Source: Puia sp963703355 (GTDB lineage: Bacteria; Bacteroidota; Bacteroidia; Chitinophagales; Chitinophagaceae). From it: a stretch of DNA of 64,000 nt. The first letter of the stretch is position 1; every line of letters starts with the position of its first letter. Location: NCBI GenBank assembly GCA_963703355.1, contig OY969813.1, positions 558,001 through 622,000 of the forward strand. Direction: 5' to 3'. Positions 8,949 through 17,181 of the stretch are shown piece by piece. The position numbers and the translations under genes are program-made. Below the pieces are notes generated by a model. It had not been told where the DNA came from. It saw only the letters and a list, made by a program, of their open reading frames with translations, and did not search any database.

Positions 8949-9227
8949 ATGGCTTTACTCCGGATGCTCAGTCGCGCGGCTTTCATTTGCAATGTATGTT
9001 TCCTCCTTGCAGTTTGTTTATTATGGCTGAAAAATCCCATTAATCCCGGACTTTCATCCCTGATTATTGTGATGGGATTTCTGCTGTCCATCGTATTGAA
9101 TGTGATAGTAAATTTATGGTTGATGATACGCAGGTTTTTGAAAAGACCAATGACTGGTATTCCGAGATTGTTAATTTACATAAATGGAGGATTTTTGGTC
9201 ATCCAGTTAATCTTATTAATCAAATGA
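8949..9227 (+). CDS. Small hypothetical membrane protein upstream of yhhQ
   Basis: A 92-residue protein with three hydrophobic segments (about 8-26, 32-55 and 70-91) and short basic loops (MIRRFLKRP). I do not recognise a family. Its TGA stop overlaps the ATG of the queuosine-precursor transporter (ATGA at 9224-9227), which points to translational coupling and a shared transcript. Because of the overlap it is likely a real gene and not chance. Confidence 0.65.
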   Translation: MALLRMLSRAAFICNVCFLLAVCLLWLKNPINPGLSSLIIVMGFLLSIVLNVIVNLWLMIRRFLKRPMTGIPRLLIYINGGFLVIQLILLIK

Positions 9228-10000
9228 TCAGAAAAATTCTCGACGACAAACCAACGAAGCTCTTTGTTTTTTTTACTTCCTTTTTTATTGCAAATGCATT
9301 AATTGCTGAATGTATCGGGGGGAAAATATTTTCTCTTGAACACACTTTTGGTTTCAAAGCATTCTCTTTTTCTCTTTTTGGACGATCTGGTCTTTCTTTT
9401 ACTCTTACCTGTGGCGTTTTATTATGGCCGCTCGAATTTGTGATGACGGATATCGTTAATGAATTTTATGGACCGAAAGCCATCCGGCGTATTTCGTATA
9501 TAGCCGTTGCATTGATTTCTTACGCGTATCTGATGTTCTTCATGGCGATCAAAACTTCACCAGCTGATTTTTGGGTTGTCAATAATCAGTCGAGTGGCGT
9601 GCCGGATATGCAGGCCGCGTTTAAAGGGGTTTTCGGTCAGGGTATGCGTATTATTATTGGTAGTCTGGTGGCTTTTCTGGTAAGTCAGATTGTGGACGTA
9701 ACGATCTTTCATAAGATCAAAAAACTGACAGGAGAAAAACACGTATGGTTAAGAGCCACGGGCTCGACGGTGGTATCGCAACTCGTTGATAGTTATATCG
9801 TATTATTTATTGCTTTCTCCGGAAACTTCAGCTGGCAGCAGATTCTGGCCATAGGAATGGTGAACTATACTTATAAATTCATCATGGCGATCGTACTCAC
9901 GCCGTTGATCTATCTAATTGAAAGATCCATCGAAAAGTATTTCGGTCATGAACTTACGCACAAAATGAAACAAGCCGCGATGGGTAATATTAACGAGTGA
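9224..10000 (+). CDS. yhhQ: Queuosine precursor transporter (YhhQ, DUF165)
   Basis: Inner-membrane transporter for queuosine precursors (preQ0/preQ1), 258 residues with about six or seven membrane segments. The family motif TDIVNEFYGPKAIRR after the third segment and the region around FLVSQIVDVTIFHKIKKLTG identify DUF165. I chose ATG at 9224 because it overlaps the preceding stop and gives the normal family length; an upstream in-frame start at 9116 would add 36 residues that overlap the small membrane gene in another frame. The stop runs into a heptad array. Confidence 0.88.
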   Translation: MIRKILDDKPTKLFVFFTSFFIANALIAECIGGKIFSLEHTFGFKAFSFSLFGRSGLSFTLTCGVLLWPLEFVMTDIVNEFYGPKAIRRISYIAVALISYAYLMFFMAIKTSPADFWVVNNQSSGVPDMQAAFKGVFGQGMRIIIGSLVAFLVSQIVDVTIFHKIKKLTGEKHVWLRATGSTVVSQLVDSYIVLFIAFSGNFSWQQILAIGMVNYTYKFIMAIVLTPLIYLIERSIEKYFGHELTHKMKQAAMGNINE

Positions 10001-10053
10001 TGGGTTATGAGTTGATGCCATATCTCATATCTCATAACTTATAACTCATGACA
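9995..10053. repeat. Period-7 inverted array (GTTATGA / TCATAAC type)
   Basis: About eight seven-base units between the convergent yhhQ and GNAT genes: forward type GTGATGG, GTTATGA, then inverted type TCATATC, TCATAAC, TTATAAC. It starts at the TGA of yhhQ and encodes the last residues MSYKL and the stop of the GNAT gene on the other strand. Confidence 0.85.
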
Positions 10054-10550
10054 TAGTCATCCATAAAATATCCGTTGCCAATATCTATTAATTCTTCCTG
10101 CAATACGGAGAATCCCATTTTTTCATAAAATCCCCGGGCATCATTATGGCGATTTACATTCAGGCGGAGTGACGTACCACCTTCTGCCTTAACTCTCGCT
10201 ATCACATCCGTCAACAGAAATTTTCCAATACCCTTACCCTGCAGATGGTTATCCAGGTAAATTTTATTCAGCTTGAAGATTCCTTCTTCGTCGAGTTTGG
10301 TGTAGGATGCGAAACCTGCGGGAGATCCTTCATAATATAAAATCAGGAAAACCTGTCCCGAATCGAGCTGTTCAGTGAGTGCTTCCGGACTATAGATCAA
10401 ATCCATCATATAGTCGATCTGTTTGCTCTCCACGATATCCTGATAAGTAACGGGAAAGATTCGAAAAGCGAGGTCTCTCACTTCCCATAAAGCCTCTTCG
10501 GGCACTTCCCGGACTTCGAGCAGGGGCGCAGCAGTTCCCATTTCATTCAT
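10032..10550 (-). CDS. GNAT family N-acetyltransferase
   Basis: Acetyl-CoA-dependent N-acetyltransferase of 172 residues. Motif A, with the pyrophosphate-binding loop, is LDNHLQGKGIGKFLLTDVIAR (Q-x-x-G-x-G form), followed by motif B LRLNVNRHNDARGFYEKMGFSV. Substrate is unknown. It is divergent from the aldo/keto reductase gene. The final five residues are encoded by the neighbouring heptad array. Confidence 0.9.
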   Translation of the reverse strand: MNEMGTAAPLLEVREVPEEALWEVRDLAFRIFPVTYQDIVESKQIDYMMDLIYSPEALTEQLDSGQVFLILYYEGSPAGFASYTKLDEEGIFKLNKIYLDNHLQGKGIGKFLLTDVIARVKAEGGTSLRLNVNRHNDARGFYEKMGFSVLQEELIDIGNGYFMDDYVMSYKL

Positions 10551-10616
10551 AGTTCAAAATAATTGGTAACACGTATAACTTTTCTTCTTCGAAATTGTAA
10601 ATATAAAAAACAGAAT

Positions 10617-11579
10617 ATGGAAAAAAGGATTTTGGGCAATTCGGGGATCAAAGTTTCTCCATTTGCTTTTGGGGGCAATGTATTTGGCTGGACGGTGAAG
10701 GAATCTGATGCCTTCGGACTATTAGACGAATTTACCCGTTCAGGTTTTAATCTAATCGATACAGCAGATGTGTACTCCACCTGGGTACCTGGTAATAAGG
10801 GTGGGGAATCAGAGATGATTGTCGGGGAATGGATCAAAAAAAGAAAAAACAGGGCGGAGGTTGTTATTGCTACCAAAGTGGGAAAACCGATGGGGCCGGG
10901 CAAACTGGGTCTTTCGAACAAATACATTCGTGCTGCTGTGGAAGATTCTTTGAAAAGGTTACAAACAGATTATATCGATCTGTATCAATCGCATGATGAC
11001 GATCCCAATACGCCTATGGAAGAAACGCTCAGCACGTATACCGATCTGATTAAAGAAGGAAAAGTTAAGGCCATTGGCGCTTCCAACTTTACAGCAGATC
11101 GCCTTGCAAAATCACTGGAAGTAAGCAAAGCACATGGTTATGCCCGTTATGAAACCTTACAACCACCTTACAATTTATATGACCGAAGTATTGAAAAAGA
11201 CCTGCAACCACTTTGTGTATCTGAAGGAATTGGTATCATTTCATATTATGGACTGGCCAGCGGATTCCTAACCGGAAAATACAGATCTGAACAGGATCTA
11301 CAAAAAAGTGTACGGGGACATGGTGTAGGAAAATACCTGGATGCAAAAGGAAAGAAAATATTATCGGCATTGGATAAAGTATCAGAAAAATATCATGTAT
11401 CTCCCGCCACTGTTTCTCTGGCCTGGCTGATGACCCGGCCCGCAGTAGTTGCTCCGATCGCCAGCGCTACATCAATTCATCAATTGGATGATTTACTGAA
11501 GTCGGTGGATGTAAAACTGGACCCGGAGTCTTTGGAGTTACTTTCGGGAGAAAGGGAATCGTTGACGGTTGACCGTTGA
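10617..11579 (+). CDS. Aldo/keto reductase
   Basis: NAD(P)H-dependent oxidoreductase of 320 residues with a TIM-barrel fold, close to the YajO/Tas-like group. Catalytic tetrad residues are visible: Asp in NLIDTADVYS, Tyr in the same motif, Lys in VIATKVG, and His in LYQSHDDDP. The C-terminal cofactor region includes ASATSIHQLDDLL. I chose the ATG at 10617, before MEKRILGNSGIKVSPF, over a TTG further up. The last residues LTVDR and the stop are supplied by a heptad array. Substrate unknown. Confidence 0.92.
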   Translation: MEKRILGNSGIKVSPFAFGGNVFGWTVKESDAFGLLDEFTRSGFNLIDTADVYSTWVPGNKGGESEMIVGEWIKKRKNRAEVVIATKVGKPMGPGKLGLSNKYIRAAVEDSLKRLQTDYIDLYQSHDDDPNTPMEETLSTYTDLIKEGKVKAIGASNFTADRLAKSLEVSKAHGYARYETLQPPYNLYDRSIEKDLQPLCVSEGIGIISYYGLASGFLTGKYRSEQDLQKSVRGHGVGKYLDAKGKKILSALDKVSEKYHVSPATVSLAWLMTRPAVVAPIASATSIHQLDDLLKSVDVKLDPESLELLSGERESLTVDR

Positions 11580-11673
11580 CCGTTGGCGGTTGGCGGTTGG
11601 CGGTTGGCCGTTAACGGGTGACGGTTGACCGTTTCTCACTCCCATACTCCCATACTCCCATACTCCCATACTT
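11561..11673. repeat. Period-7 array (GTTGACC / GTTGGCG type) followed by period-8 units
   Basis: Eleven consecutive heptads vary around GTTGACC and GTTGGCG, then about four octamers of the form ACTCCCAT. The array begins inside the aldo/keto reductase gene and ends a few bases from the stop of the convergent serine dehydratase gene. It is the longest heptad run in the window. Confidence 0.9.
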
Positions 11674-11676
11674 TCT

Positions 11677-13098
11677 TCAGCATTCTGGCAAACTCAGCGG
11701 TATGTGAATTGCCAGTCCGCCGTCTGAAGTTTCCTTATACTTGCTGTTCATGTCGAGTGCCGTATCCCACATGGTTCTGATAACAGCGTCGAGAGATACT
11801 TTGGCAAAATCCGGCATACTCTGCAATGCAAGTTGAGAAGCGGTAATCGCTTTTATGGCACCCATGGTATTTCGTTCGATACAGGGCACCTGTACCAGTC
11901 CGCCGATTGGATCACAGGTTAATCCCAAATGATGCTCCATGGCGATCTCAGCAGCCATCAGTGCCTGTCTCTGCGTTCCACCCATACTTTCTGTTAATGC
12001 CGCCGCAGCCATTGCTGAGGATACACCTATTTCAGCCTGGCAACCACCCATGGCCGCCGACAGCGTTGCACCTTTTTTAAAAATGCTGCCAATCTCGGAG
12101 GCCGTAAGAAGAAAAGAGATGATTTTTTCCTCTGAAAATTCTTCGGTAAAACATATAAAATACTGTAGTACTGCCGGAACAACACCTGCCGCTCCATTGG
12201 TGGGCGCCGTAACCACTTTTCCAAAAGAAGCATTCTCTTCATTTACCGCCAGGGCGAAACAGCTGACCCAGTCAAGGATATATTGAAAATCCCTTCCGCC
12301 TTCTCTGATCGCCTGTACCCAGCTGGAATAGTCAGTATAGGTTCTGCCTTTCAACAATTTTTTGTTCAATGCCGCTGCCCGTCTGCTGACCTGTAATCCC
12401 CCGGGCAGAATGCCTTCTGCATGACAGCCCTTATACATGCAGTCCTTCATTACCTTCCAGATGTCCATTAATCGTCTTTTCACCTCAGATTCTTCTCTCC
12501 ACGCCAGTTCATTCTCAAAAACAACTTCATGAATAGCAAGACCCGTTTTCATGCACCAGTGAAGCAGGTTGGCAGCAGTATCAATAGGAAAGGGAAGCTG
12601 AACCTGTTTCTTTTCGGTTTGTGACAAACCTTCTTTTTCAATAAAACCCCCGCCAATAGAATAATATGTTTCGGCTATGGATTCATGACCATGAAAGTCA
12701 GCCAGGAAACTTAAGGCATTGGGATGGTGAGGTAGGGACTCCCCGATCAGAAATACAATATCATTAGATGGATCAAAACGAACGCCGAGTTCAGATCCGA
12801 GGGACTTTTTGTCTTCAATCTCCCTGATCACGGAAGGAATAACAGAAGTATCAATTTCTACCGGATCGTATCCCGCCAGACCCAGTTGTACAGCGATATC
12901 GGTTCCGTGACCCTTGCCGGTTTTTGCGAGAGAACCGTATAATAAAACCTGTACGGACTTTACCTTGTGGAAAAGGCCGCTGCTCTTTAATGAACTGACA
13001 AAAGACTGCGCTGCCCGCCAGGGACCTAACGTGTGGGAACTGGAAGGACCCACGCCAATTTTAAAAATGTCAAATACCGAAATGGGTTCGTAAGGCAA
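11677..13098 (-). CDS. sdaA: L-serine ammonia-lyase (4Fe-4S, single chain)
   Basis: Converts L-serine to pyruvate and ammonia in the cytoplasm. The 473-residue chain holds the beta domain first (FDIFKIGVGPSSSHTLGP) and then the alpha domain (TAPTNGAAGVVPAVL, GGCQAEIGVSSAMAAAAL). Cys in GGCQAE, LTCDPIGG and VPCIERN are the expected Fe-S ligands. The start is TTG at 13098; a TAAATTTG -7 element at 13113-13120 on the minus strand puts the transcript start only a few bases upstream, so the leader is very short. Confidence 0.93.
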   Translation of the reverse strand: MPYEPISVFDIFKIGVGPSSSHTLGPWRAAQSFVSSLKSSGLFHKVKSVQVLLYGSLAKTGKGHGTDIAVQLGLAGYDPVEIDTSVIPSVIREIEDKKSLGSELGVRFDPSNDIVFLIGESLPHHPNALSFLADFHGHESIAETYYSIGGGFIEKEGLSQTEKKQVQLPFPIDTAANLLHWCMKTGLAIHEVVFENELAWREESEVKRRLMDIWKVMKDCMYKGCHAEGILPGGLQVSRRAAALNKKLLKGRTYTDYSSWVQAIREGGRDFQYILDWVSCFALAVNEENASFGKVVTAPTNGAAGVVPAVLQYFICFTEEFSEEKIISFLLTASEIGSIFKKGATLSAAMGGCQAEIGVSSAMAAAALTESMGGTQRQALMAAEIAMEHHLGLTCDPIGGLVQVPCIERNTMGAIKAITASQLALQSMPDFAKVSLDAVIRTMWDTALDMNSKYKETSDGGLAIHIPLSLPEC

Positions 13099-13112
13099 GT
13101 AAACTATTTCAT

Positions 13113-13120
13113 CAAATTTA
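13113..13120 (-). promoter_or_regulatory. Probable -7 element of sdaA
   Basis: TAAATTTG on the minus strand matches the Bacteroidota -7 consensus TAnnTTTG. No good -33 TTTG is seen at the usual distance. It would start transcription just before the TTG start of sdaA. Confidence 0.45.
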
Positions 13121-13121
13121 A

Positions 13122-13156
13122 GGTAAAAAAAACCCCGAACGGGTTGTTCAGGGTCG
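13122..13156 (-). terminator. Rho-independent terminator of the 13.2 kb membrane gene
   Basis: On the minus strand a nine-base stem (ACCCTGAAC paired with GTTCGGGGT, loop AACCC) is followed by a run of eight T. It lies 21 bases after the stop of the upstream minus-strand gene and separates it from sdaA. Confidence 0.8.
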
Positions 13157-13176
13157 GTTTAGCAGGTAGTGTATGG

Positions 13177-13578
13177 TTACGGCACTTGGTATAATATCTT
13201 GCCTTGAACATTAAGACAGCACCAATGCATCAAATGCTGCACAGTTTTAGTTTTTTTTGCCTTCTTCCAGCTTTTTTTCCTGGCAAGCAGTTCGATGTAA
13301 CGTTGTTCGTACTGATCCCATTTGAATTTTCTCGAAAAAATGGCGATAAACACGACAATAATCAGCAAAGCCAGGAACAATACCCCTGGGCTAAAATCCG
13401 ATGTGCTGCTGATCATGGCAGCTCTTTTGTACCATCCTGAGAAGAAATTAATGCAGATCGGTACCACAAATAGCAGCGCAATGGGAATTCCCAATAAGAA
13501 TTGCCTGAAAGTCTTTTTTTGCTTTTCCCTATTAGCTTTCCAATAAATTATAAACGCTTCCTCTTCTGCTGTCAGCAC
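13177..13578 (-). CDS. Hypothetical two-segment membrane protein
   Basis: A 133-residue protein I do not recognise. It has two hydrophobic segments (about residues 26-46 and 68-88) joined by a short loop, a charged N-terminus and a very basic C-terminal cytoplasmic tail (ARKKSWKKAKKTK), ending with two adjacent Cys. The start is GTG at 13578. It has its own terminator, so it is probably transcribed alone. Confidence 0.6.
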   Translation of the reverse strand: MLTAEEEAFIIYWKANREKQKKTFRQFLLGIPIALLFVVPICINFFSGWYKRAAMISSTSDFSPGVLFLALLIIVVFIAIFSRKFKWDQYEQRYIELLARKKSWKKAKKTKTVQHLMHWCCLNVQGKILYQVP

Positions 13579-13738
13579 GGTATACTCGTTTAATGAATCA
13601 CCCCAAGGGGCAAATATGGAACAAAAATTGAGGTTTCGGGGGGTAGATAGTTAGTTTTCAATATTTTATTTTAATTTTCATATAATTATTGACTCGTATT
13701 CGCGTTCGTTAAATACTTTTAAAAGTAAATCCAAGGCG

Positions 13739-14662
13739 TTGAAGATCCCTTTATTGCTAGTTGAATATCTTTATAAGAACCGAAAGATGGCACTTCCTGG
13801 TCTGGGCATCTTTACGCTGGATAAGTCTGTGGTACTACCGGCAGCTGATGATCGCGACCTGCTCTCCATGCCAAATGCCGTTCAGTTTCAAAATGCAAAT
13901 ATAGCAGCAGCAGACAAAGAGCTGATTACTTTCATATGTGAAAACACCGGAAAGATCAGGCCCCTTGCTATTTCGGATCTGGATTCTTATCTGAATCTGG
14001 GAACCGAAATGTTGAATATCGGTAAACCATTCCATTTGGAAGGAATCGGGACCATCACCAAAAATAAGACGGGCAAATTTGATTTTTTGCCTGGAGAGTA
14101 TACACTCATAAAAGAAAACACTACAGGATCAGAACAAACGAAGAAAAAATTATATAAAGCCGACAAAAAAAATGAAAGCAATCCATCTCCTTCGCAGGGC
14201 GGAAGCATGGTGAAACTTTTACTGGTGATCGCAGCGCTGGCTGTGGTAGGTATAGGAGGATGGTTTATGTACAAAAAGAACAAATCAGCCGTCTCAGAAA
14301 CAAATACCGATACCAGTTCCGTTGTGCAGCAGCAAATACAACCGGCACCTGATTCCCTGGCATTGGTAAATGCAAAGAATGATTCATTAAAGAATGCAAT
14401 TAAAGACACATCGCATCCATCGGTTGTTAATGGACAGCTTACAACAAATTATAAATTTGTAATACTGGCAACAGATAATAAACCACATGCCTTAAGAAGG
14501 TATAAGCAACTTATAGGTTTCGATCTCAAAGCCCACCTGTATCAAAAAGACTCCGCTTATTTCAAAGTCTATTTTCAATTCCCCGCACTGGCTAAAGACA
14601 CCATTCAAATTAAGGACTCGCTCCGCCGACAATATGCGCACGATGTAACCATCGAGCAATGA
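13739..14662 (+). CDS. HU-CCDC81-like / SPOR-like membrane-anchored protein
   Basis: A 307-residue protein with three parts: an N-terminal cytoplasmic region (1-125) like the CCDC81-type prokaryotic HU domains found in this phylum, one membrane segment (about 160-178) and a C-terminal periplasmic region (about 235-307, beginning YKFVILATDNKPHALRRY) that resembles a SPOR peptidoglycan-binding domain. This architecture suggests a link between DNA or septum and cell wall, but that is inference. The start is TTG at 13739. The next gene follows after 40 bases. Confidence 0.75.
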   Translation: MKIPLLLVEYLYKNRKMALPGLGIFTLDKSVVLPAADDRDLLSMPNAVQFQNANIAAADKELITFICENTGKIRPLAISDLDSYLNLGTEMLNIGKPFHLEGIGTITKNKTGKFDFLPGEYTLIKENTTGSEQTKKKLYKADKKNESNPSPSQGGSMVKLLLVIAALAVVGIGGWFMYKKNKSAVSETNTDTSSVVQQQIQPAPDSLALVNAKNDSLKNAIKDTSHPSVVNGQLTTNYKFVILATDNKPHALRRYKQLIGFDLKAHLYQKDSAYFKVYFQFPALAKDTIQIKDSLRRQYAHDVTIEQ

Positions 14663-14702
14663 TGAATATTCGTTAACTTTCATCCAAATTAAAAGCTTGA
14701 AT

Positions 14703-15500
14703 ATGTATTCTATTGCTATGCCATTGAGGAAGAAAATTTGTACACTCACAGTAGTTCTGTTTTCTTTCACCTATACCGTAAATGCGCAGGACAAACCCGA
14801 AGCCACTGAAGTGTATAGTCCTGTTCCAAAAATTGTTACCCCGGGTAAAACGGACGCTGAACCACCATCTGATGCTATTGTATTGTTTGATGGTAAAAAT
14901 CTTGATTTATGGAGAGCCGAAGGTGGTGATACTACAAGAGCCGCCGGTTGGAAAGTACACGATCATATTATGACGGTAGATAAAAAAGCAAAAGGAATTC
15001 TTACGAGACAACGATTTACAGATTATCAGCTGCATGTTGAATTCAGAATTCCGGAAAATATCACGGGATCGGGGCAGGCAAGGGGCAATAGTGGAATTTT
15101 CCTCGCATGCATTTCAGATTCAGGTTCGGATGTCGGATACGAATTGCAGGTATTGGATAATTACAATAACACAACCTATGTAAATGGTCAGGTTGGAAGT
15201 ATGTACAAACAGGCGATCCCATTGGCCAATCCATCGCGCAAACCAGGTGAATGGCAAGACTACGAGGTAGTCTGGACTGCCCCAAGGTTTAAAGAAGATG
15301 GAAGTCTGGATTCACCTGCACGCGTAACCGTATTTCTGAATGGCGTACTGGTCGAAAATAATTTCACATTACTTGGTGTTACTCAATATATCGGTAAGCC
15401 ATATTATAAAAAACACGGAGCAGCGCCCATCAAACTGCAGGCGCACGGCGATGCCAGCGAACCGATCAGCTACAGGAATATTTGGATCCGACCGTTGTAG
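14703..15500 (+). CDS. Secreted DUF1080 protein (3-keto-disaccharide hydrolase family)
   Basis: Single-domain DUF1080 protein with a concanavalin-like fold. Characterised Bacteroides relatives cleave 3-keto-glycosides. A signal peptide (MPLRKKICTLTVVLFS..., cleaved after NAQ) sends it to the periplasm or outside. Family hallmarks are the N-terminal LFDGKNLDLWR, GNSGIFL and YELQVLDNYNN, and the C-terminal IKLQAHGD and YRNIWIRPL. The start is ATG at 14703; an upstream TTG (14697) and a downstream ATG (14718) are alternatives that do not alter the mature protein. A heptad array follows the stop. Confidence 0.9.
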   Translation: MYSIAMPLRKKICTLTVVLFSFTYTVNAQDKPEATEVYSPVPKIVTPGKTDAEPPSDAIVLFDGKNLDLWRAEGGDTTRAAGWKVHDHIMTVDKKAKGILTRQRFTDYQLHVEFRIPENITGSGQARGNSGIFLACISDSGSDVGYELQVLDNYNNTTYVNGQVGSMYKQAIPLANPSRKPGEWQDYEVVWTAPRFKEDGSLDSPARVTVFLNGVLVENNFTLLGVTQYIGKPYYKKHGAAPIKLQAHGDASEPISYRNIWIRPL

Positions 15501-15566
15501 TGAGTTATGGGTTATGGGTTATGAGATTCACTAAACTCATAACTCATAATTCATAATCCATAACCC
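15498..15566. repeat. Period-7 inverted array (GGGTTAT / TCATAAC type)
   Basis: About nine seven-base units: forward type GAGTTAT, GGGTTAT, then after a short change the inverted type TCATAAC, TCATAAT, CCATAAC. It fills the gap between the convergent DUF1080 and membrane glycosyltransferase genes and begins at the TAG stop. Confidence 0.88.
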
Positions 15567-15572
15567 GCGCAA

Positions 15573-17093
15573 TCACTTTGTGATATAAATCGCTCCGTCA
15601 GACAACTGTTTAAGCAGGGTAATGTTTTTATTCTGCAGAATTGAATCCAGTTTGGGCATATCCGGATTATCAAGATCCTGAAACCATATAAGGTACTCCC
15701 GTTGATGATTACCCGATCCCACATAATATTTTTGCACTTTGTCGGGATAGTCTAAAAACGGAAGCTGATATGCCGGCAGCCCTGTTACAAAATAAAATGC
15801 ATCCGCCGCATTTGAATAAACTGGATAACGCGGATCAAAGATGGATTTATTTTTTTCAGTAAACTGAACGATTGCAGATTGTAAAAACGGATCTTCACTA
15901 TAACCAGGCACACCCGCATCTTTTACACCATCGTAGTATTCATAATCGGCGAGATATTCAGCCCTGATAAAAAAAGACGTTACCAATAAAAAAGATAGAA
16001 CATAAATCCATTGGTAACGTTGGTACTTTTTTGCAATGAACCCCGGTATCCACCAGCTTACACTCCATATGAATGGTATGAACATCGGAGATAACAGACG
16101 ATTTGTGAACTGATCATAACGGGTGAGGCTGGAGGTGATGATCATAAAAACACTATACATCAATCCTGTGAAAGCAGCAACATATTCAAAACCATTTCCG
16201 GACTTAGATGGTCTTTTCGAAAAAACCATGGTTAAGATGAAAGCAGTAAATGCCAGAATGGCTAATGAAATAGCTAAGAATGGTACTCTGTCGGACAGGA
16301 TCCAGTCGCAAAAAACATCACCGAAATACTCGACTATTTTCAGAATACCGATATGATTCTTCGGGCGAAGACCCATGGCAAGACCCGTTGCTGTTATATT
16401 GCGAATCATATTAACCAGCAGCAACGAAAATGAAAGACTTCCAAATAGAAAACAATGGATGATGCGAGTGCGCCAGAATAAGGAGGTATTGAAAAATATC
16501 AGCCACAAGCCCGTTATGATCATAAATAACCCGGCATAACGGGTTAAACAGGCTATTGAGCAAACCAGACAGGATATGAACAACCAGCCAGGTGTTGCAT
16601 GACGCAGATATTTTGAAATAGTAACAATGAAAAAAAGAGTTAGTAAAATAAAGACGGTTTCAGACCATAATAAGGAATACACTTCCTGCAATGCAGGGCT
16701 TAGCAAAATGCAAGTGAGTAAAACGCGTTTGTACCAACCTGAATAGCTGGTAAAACCATTCATCAAACTGCCGCTTGTGTATAACAAAAAAGCGAATAAT
16801 ATTCCATTAAGGATGGCACCGAATTGAGTCGGATCCAACCGGGTGATAAAAGATATGATGCTGAGGAAAAAAGGATAACCAAAAGGAAAATCAACTACAG
16901 GCAGGTTGTCAAAAGATATAAATCCTTTTCCCTGGATCAAATGTCTTGCTGCACTGATATAGGTTACAGAATCCGGAGAAACGCCTATCCCGCTGTGTTT
17001 TGCGAAATACTGAATAATGATAAATCCGAACAGAGCGGCCAGAACAGAATCCAGGTTCTTTGACAGGGAAAATAAACGCTCAGTGACTTTCAT
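15573..17093 (-). CDS. GT-C-like integral membrane glycosyltransferase (predicted)
   Basis: A 506-residue protein with about ten hydrophobic segments. The first extracytoplasmic loop holds SPDSVTYISAARHLIQGKGF, like the acidic loop of PMT/ArnT-type enzymes that use polyprenyl-linked sugars, and is followed by FPFGYPFFLS. A soluble C-terminal region (about 400-506) follows the last segment. Substrate is unknown; assignment to GT-C is by fold-like features only. It is divergent from the 17.2 kb gene. Confidence 0.7.
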   Translation of the reverse strand: MKVTERLFSLSKNLDSVLAALFGFIIIQYFAKHSGIGVSPDSVTYISAARHLIQGKGFISFDNLPVVDFPFGYPFFLSIISFITRLDPTQFGAILNGILFAFLLYTSGSLMNGFTSYSGWYKRVLLTCILLSPALQEVYSLLWSETVFILLTLFFIVTISKYLRHATPGWLFISCLVCSIACLTRYAGLFMIITGLWLIFFNTSLFWRTRIIHCFLFGSLSFSLLLVNMIRNITATGLAMGLRPKNHIGILKIVEYFGDVFCDWILSDRVPFLAISLAILAFTAFILTMVFSKRPSKSGNGFEYVAAFTGLMYSVFMIITSSLTRYDQFTNRLLSPMFIPFIWSVSWWIPGFIAKKYQRYQWIYVLSFLLVTSFFIRAEYLADYEYYDGVKDAGVPGYSEDPFLQSAIVQFTEKNKSIFDPRYPVYSNAADAFYFVTGLPAYQLPFLDYPDKVQKYYVGSGNHQREYLIWFQDLDNPDMPKLDSILQNKNITLLKQLSDGAIYITK

Positions 17094-17181
17094 TTGTTAA
17101 TTCGAAGATATTGGAATCAAGATAGTTTTTTCTATGATCACCTTGGACTAATTTCAATTATTGTTCCAGATCAAACACTGA

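Noticed and set aside
9116..9223. Longer start for yhhQ at 9116
   Set aside because: The extra 36 residues are polar and out of frame with the small membrane gene, whose stop overlaps the better ATG at 9224.
2283..11673. Direct-repeat tracts considered as CRISPR arrays
   Set aside because: Units are 7-8 bases, contiguous and without spacers; no cas genes are present.
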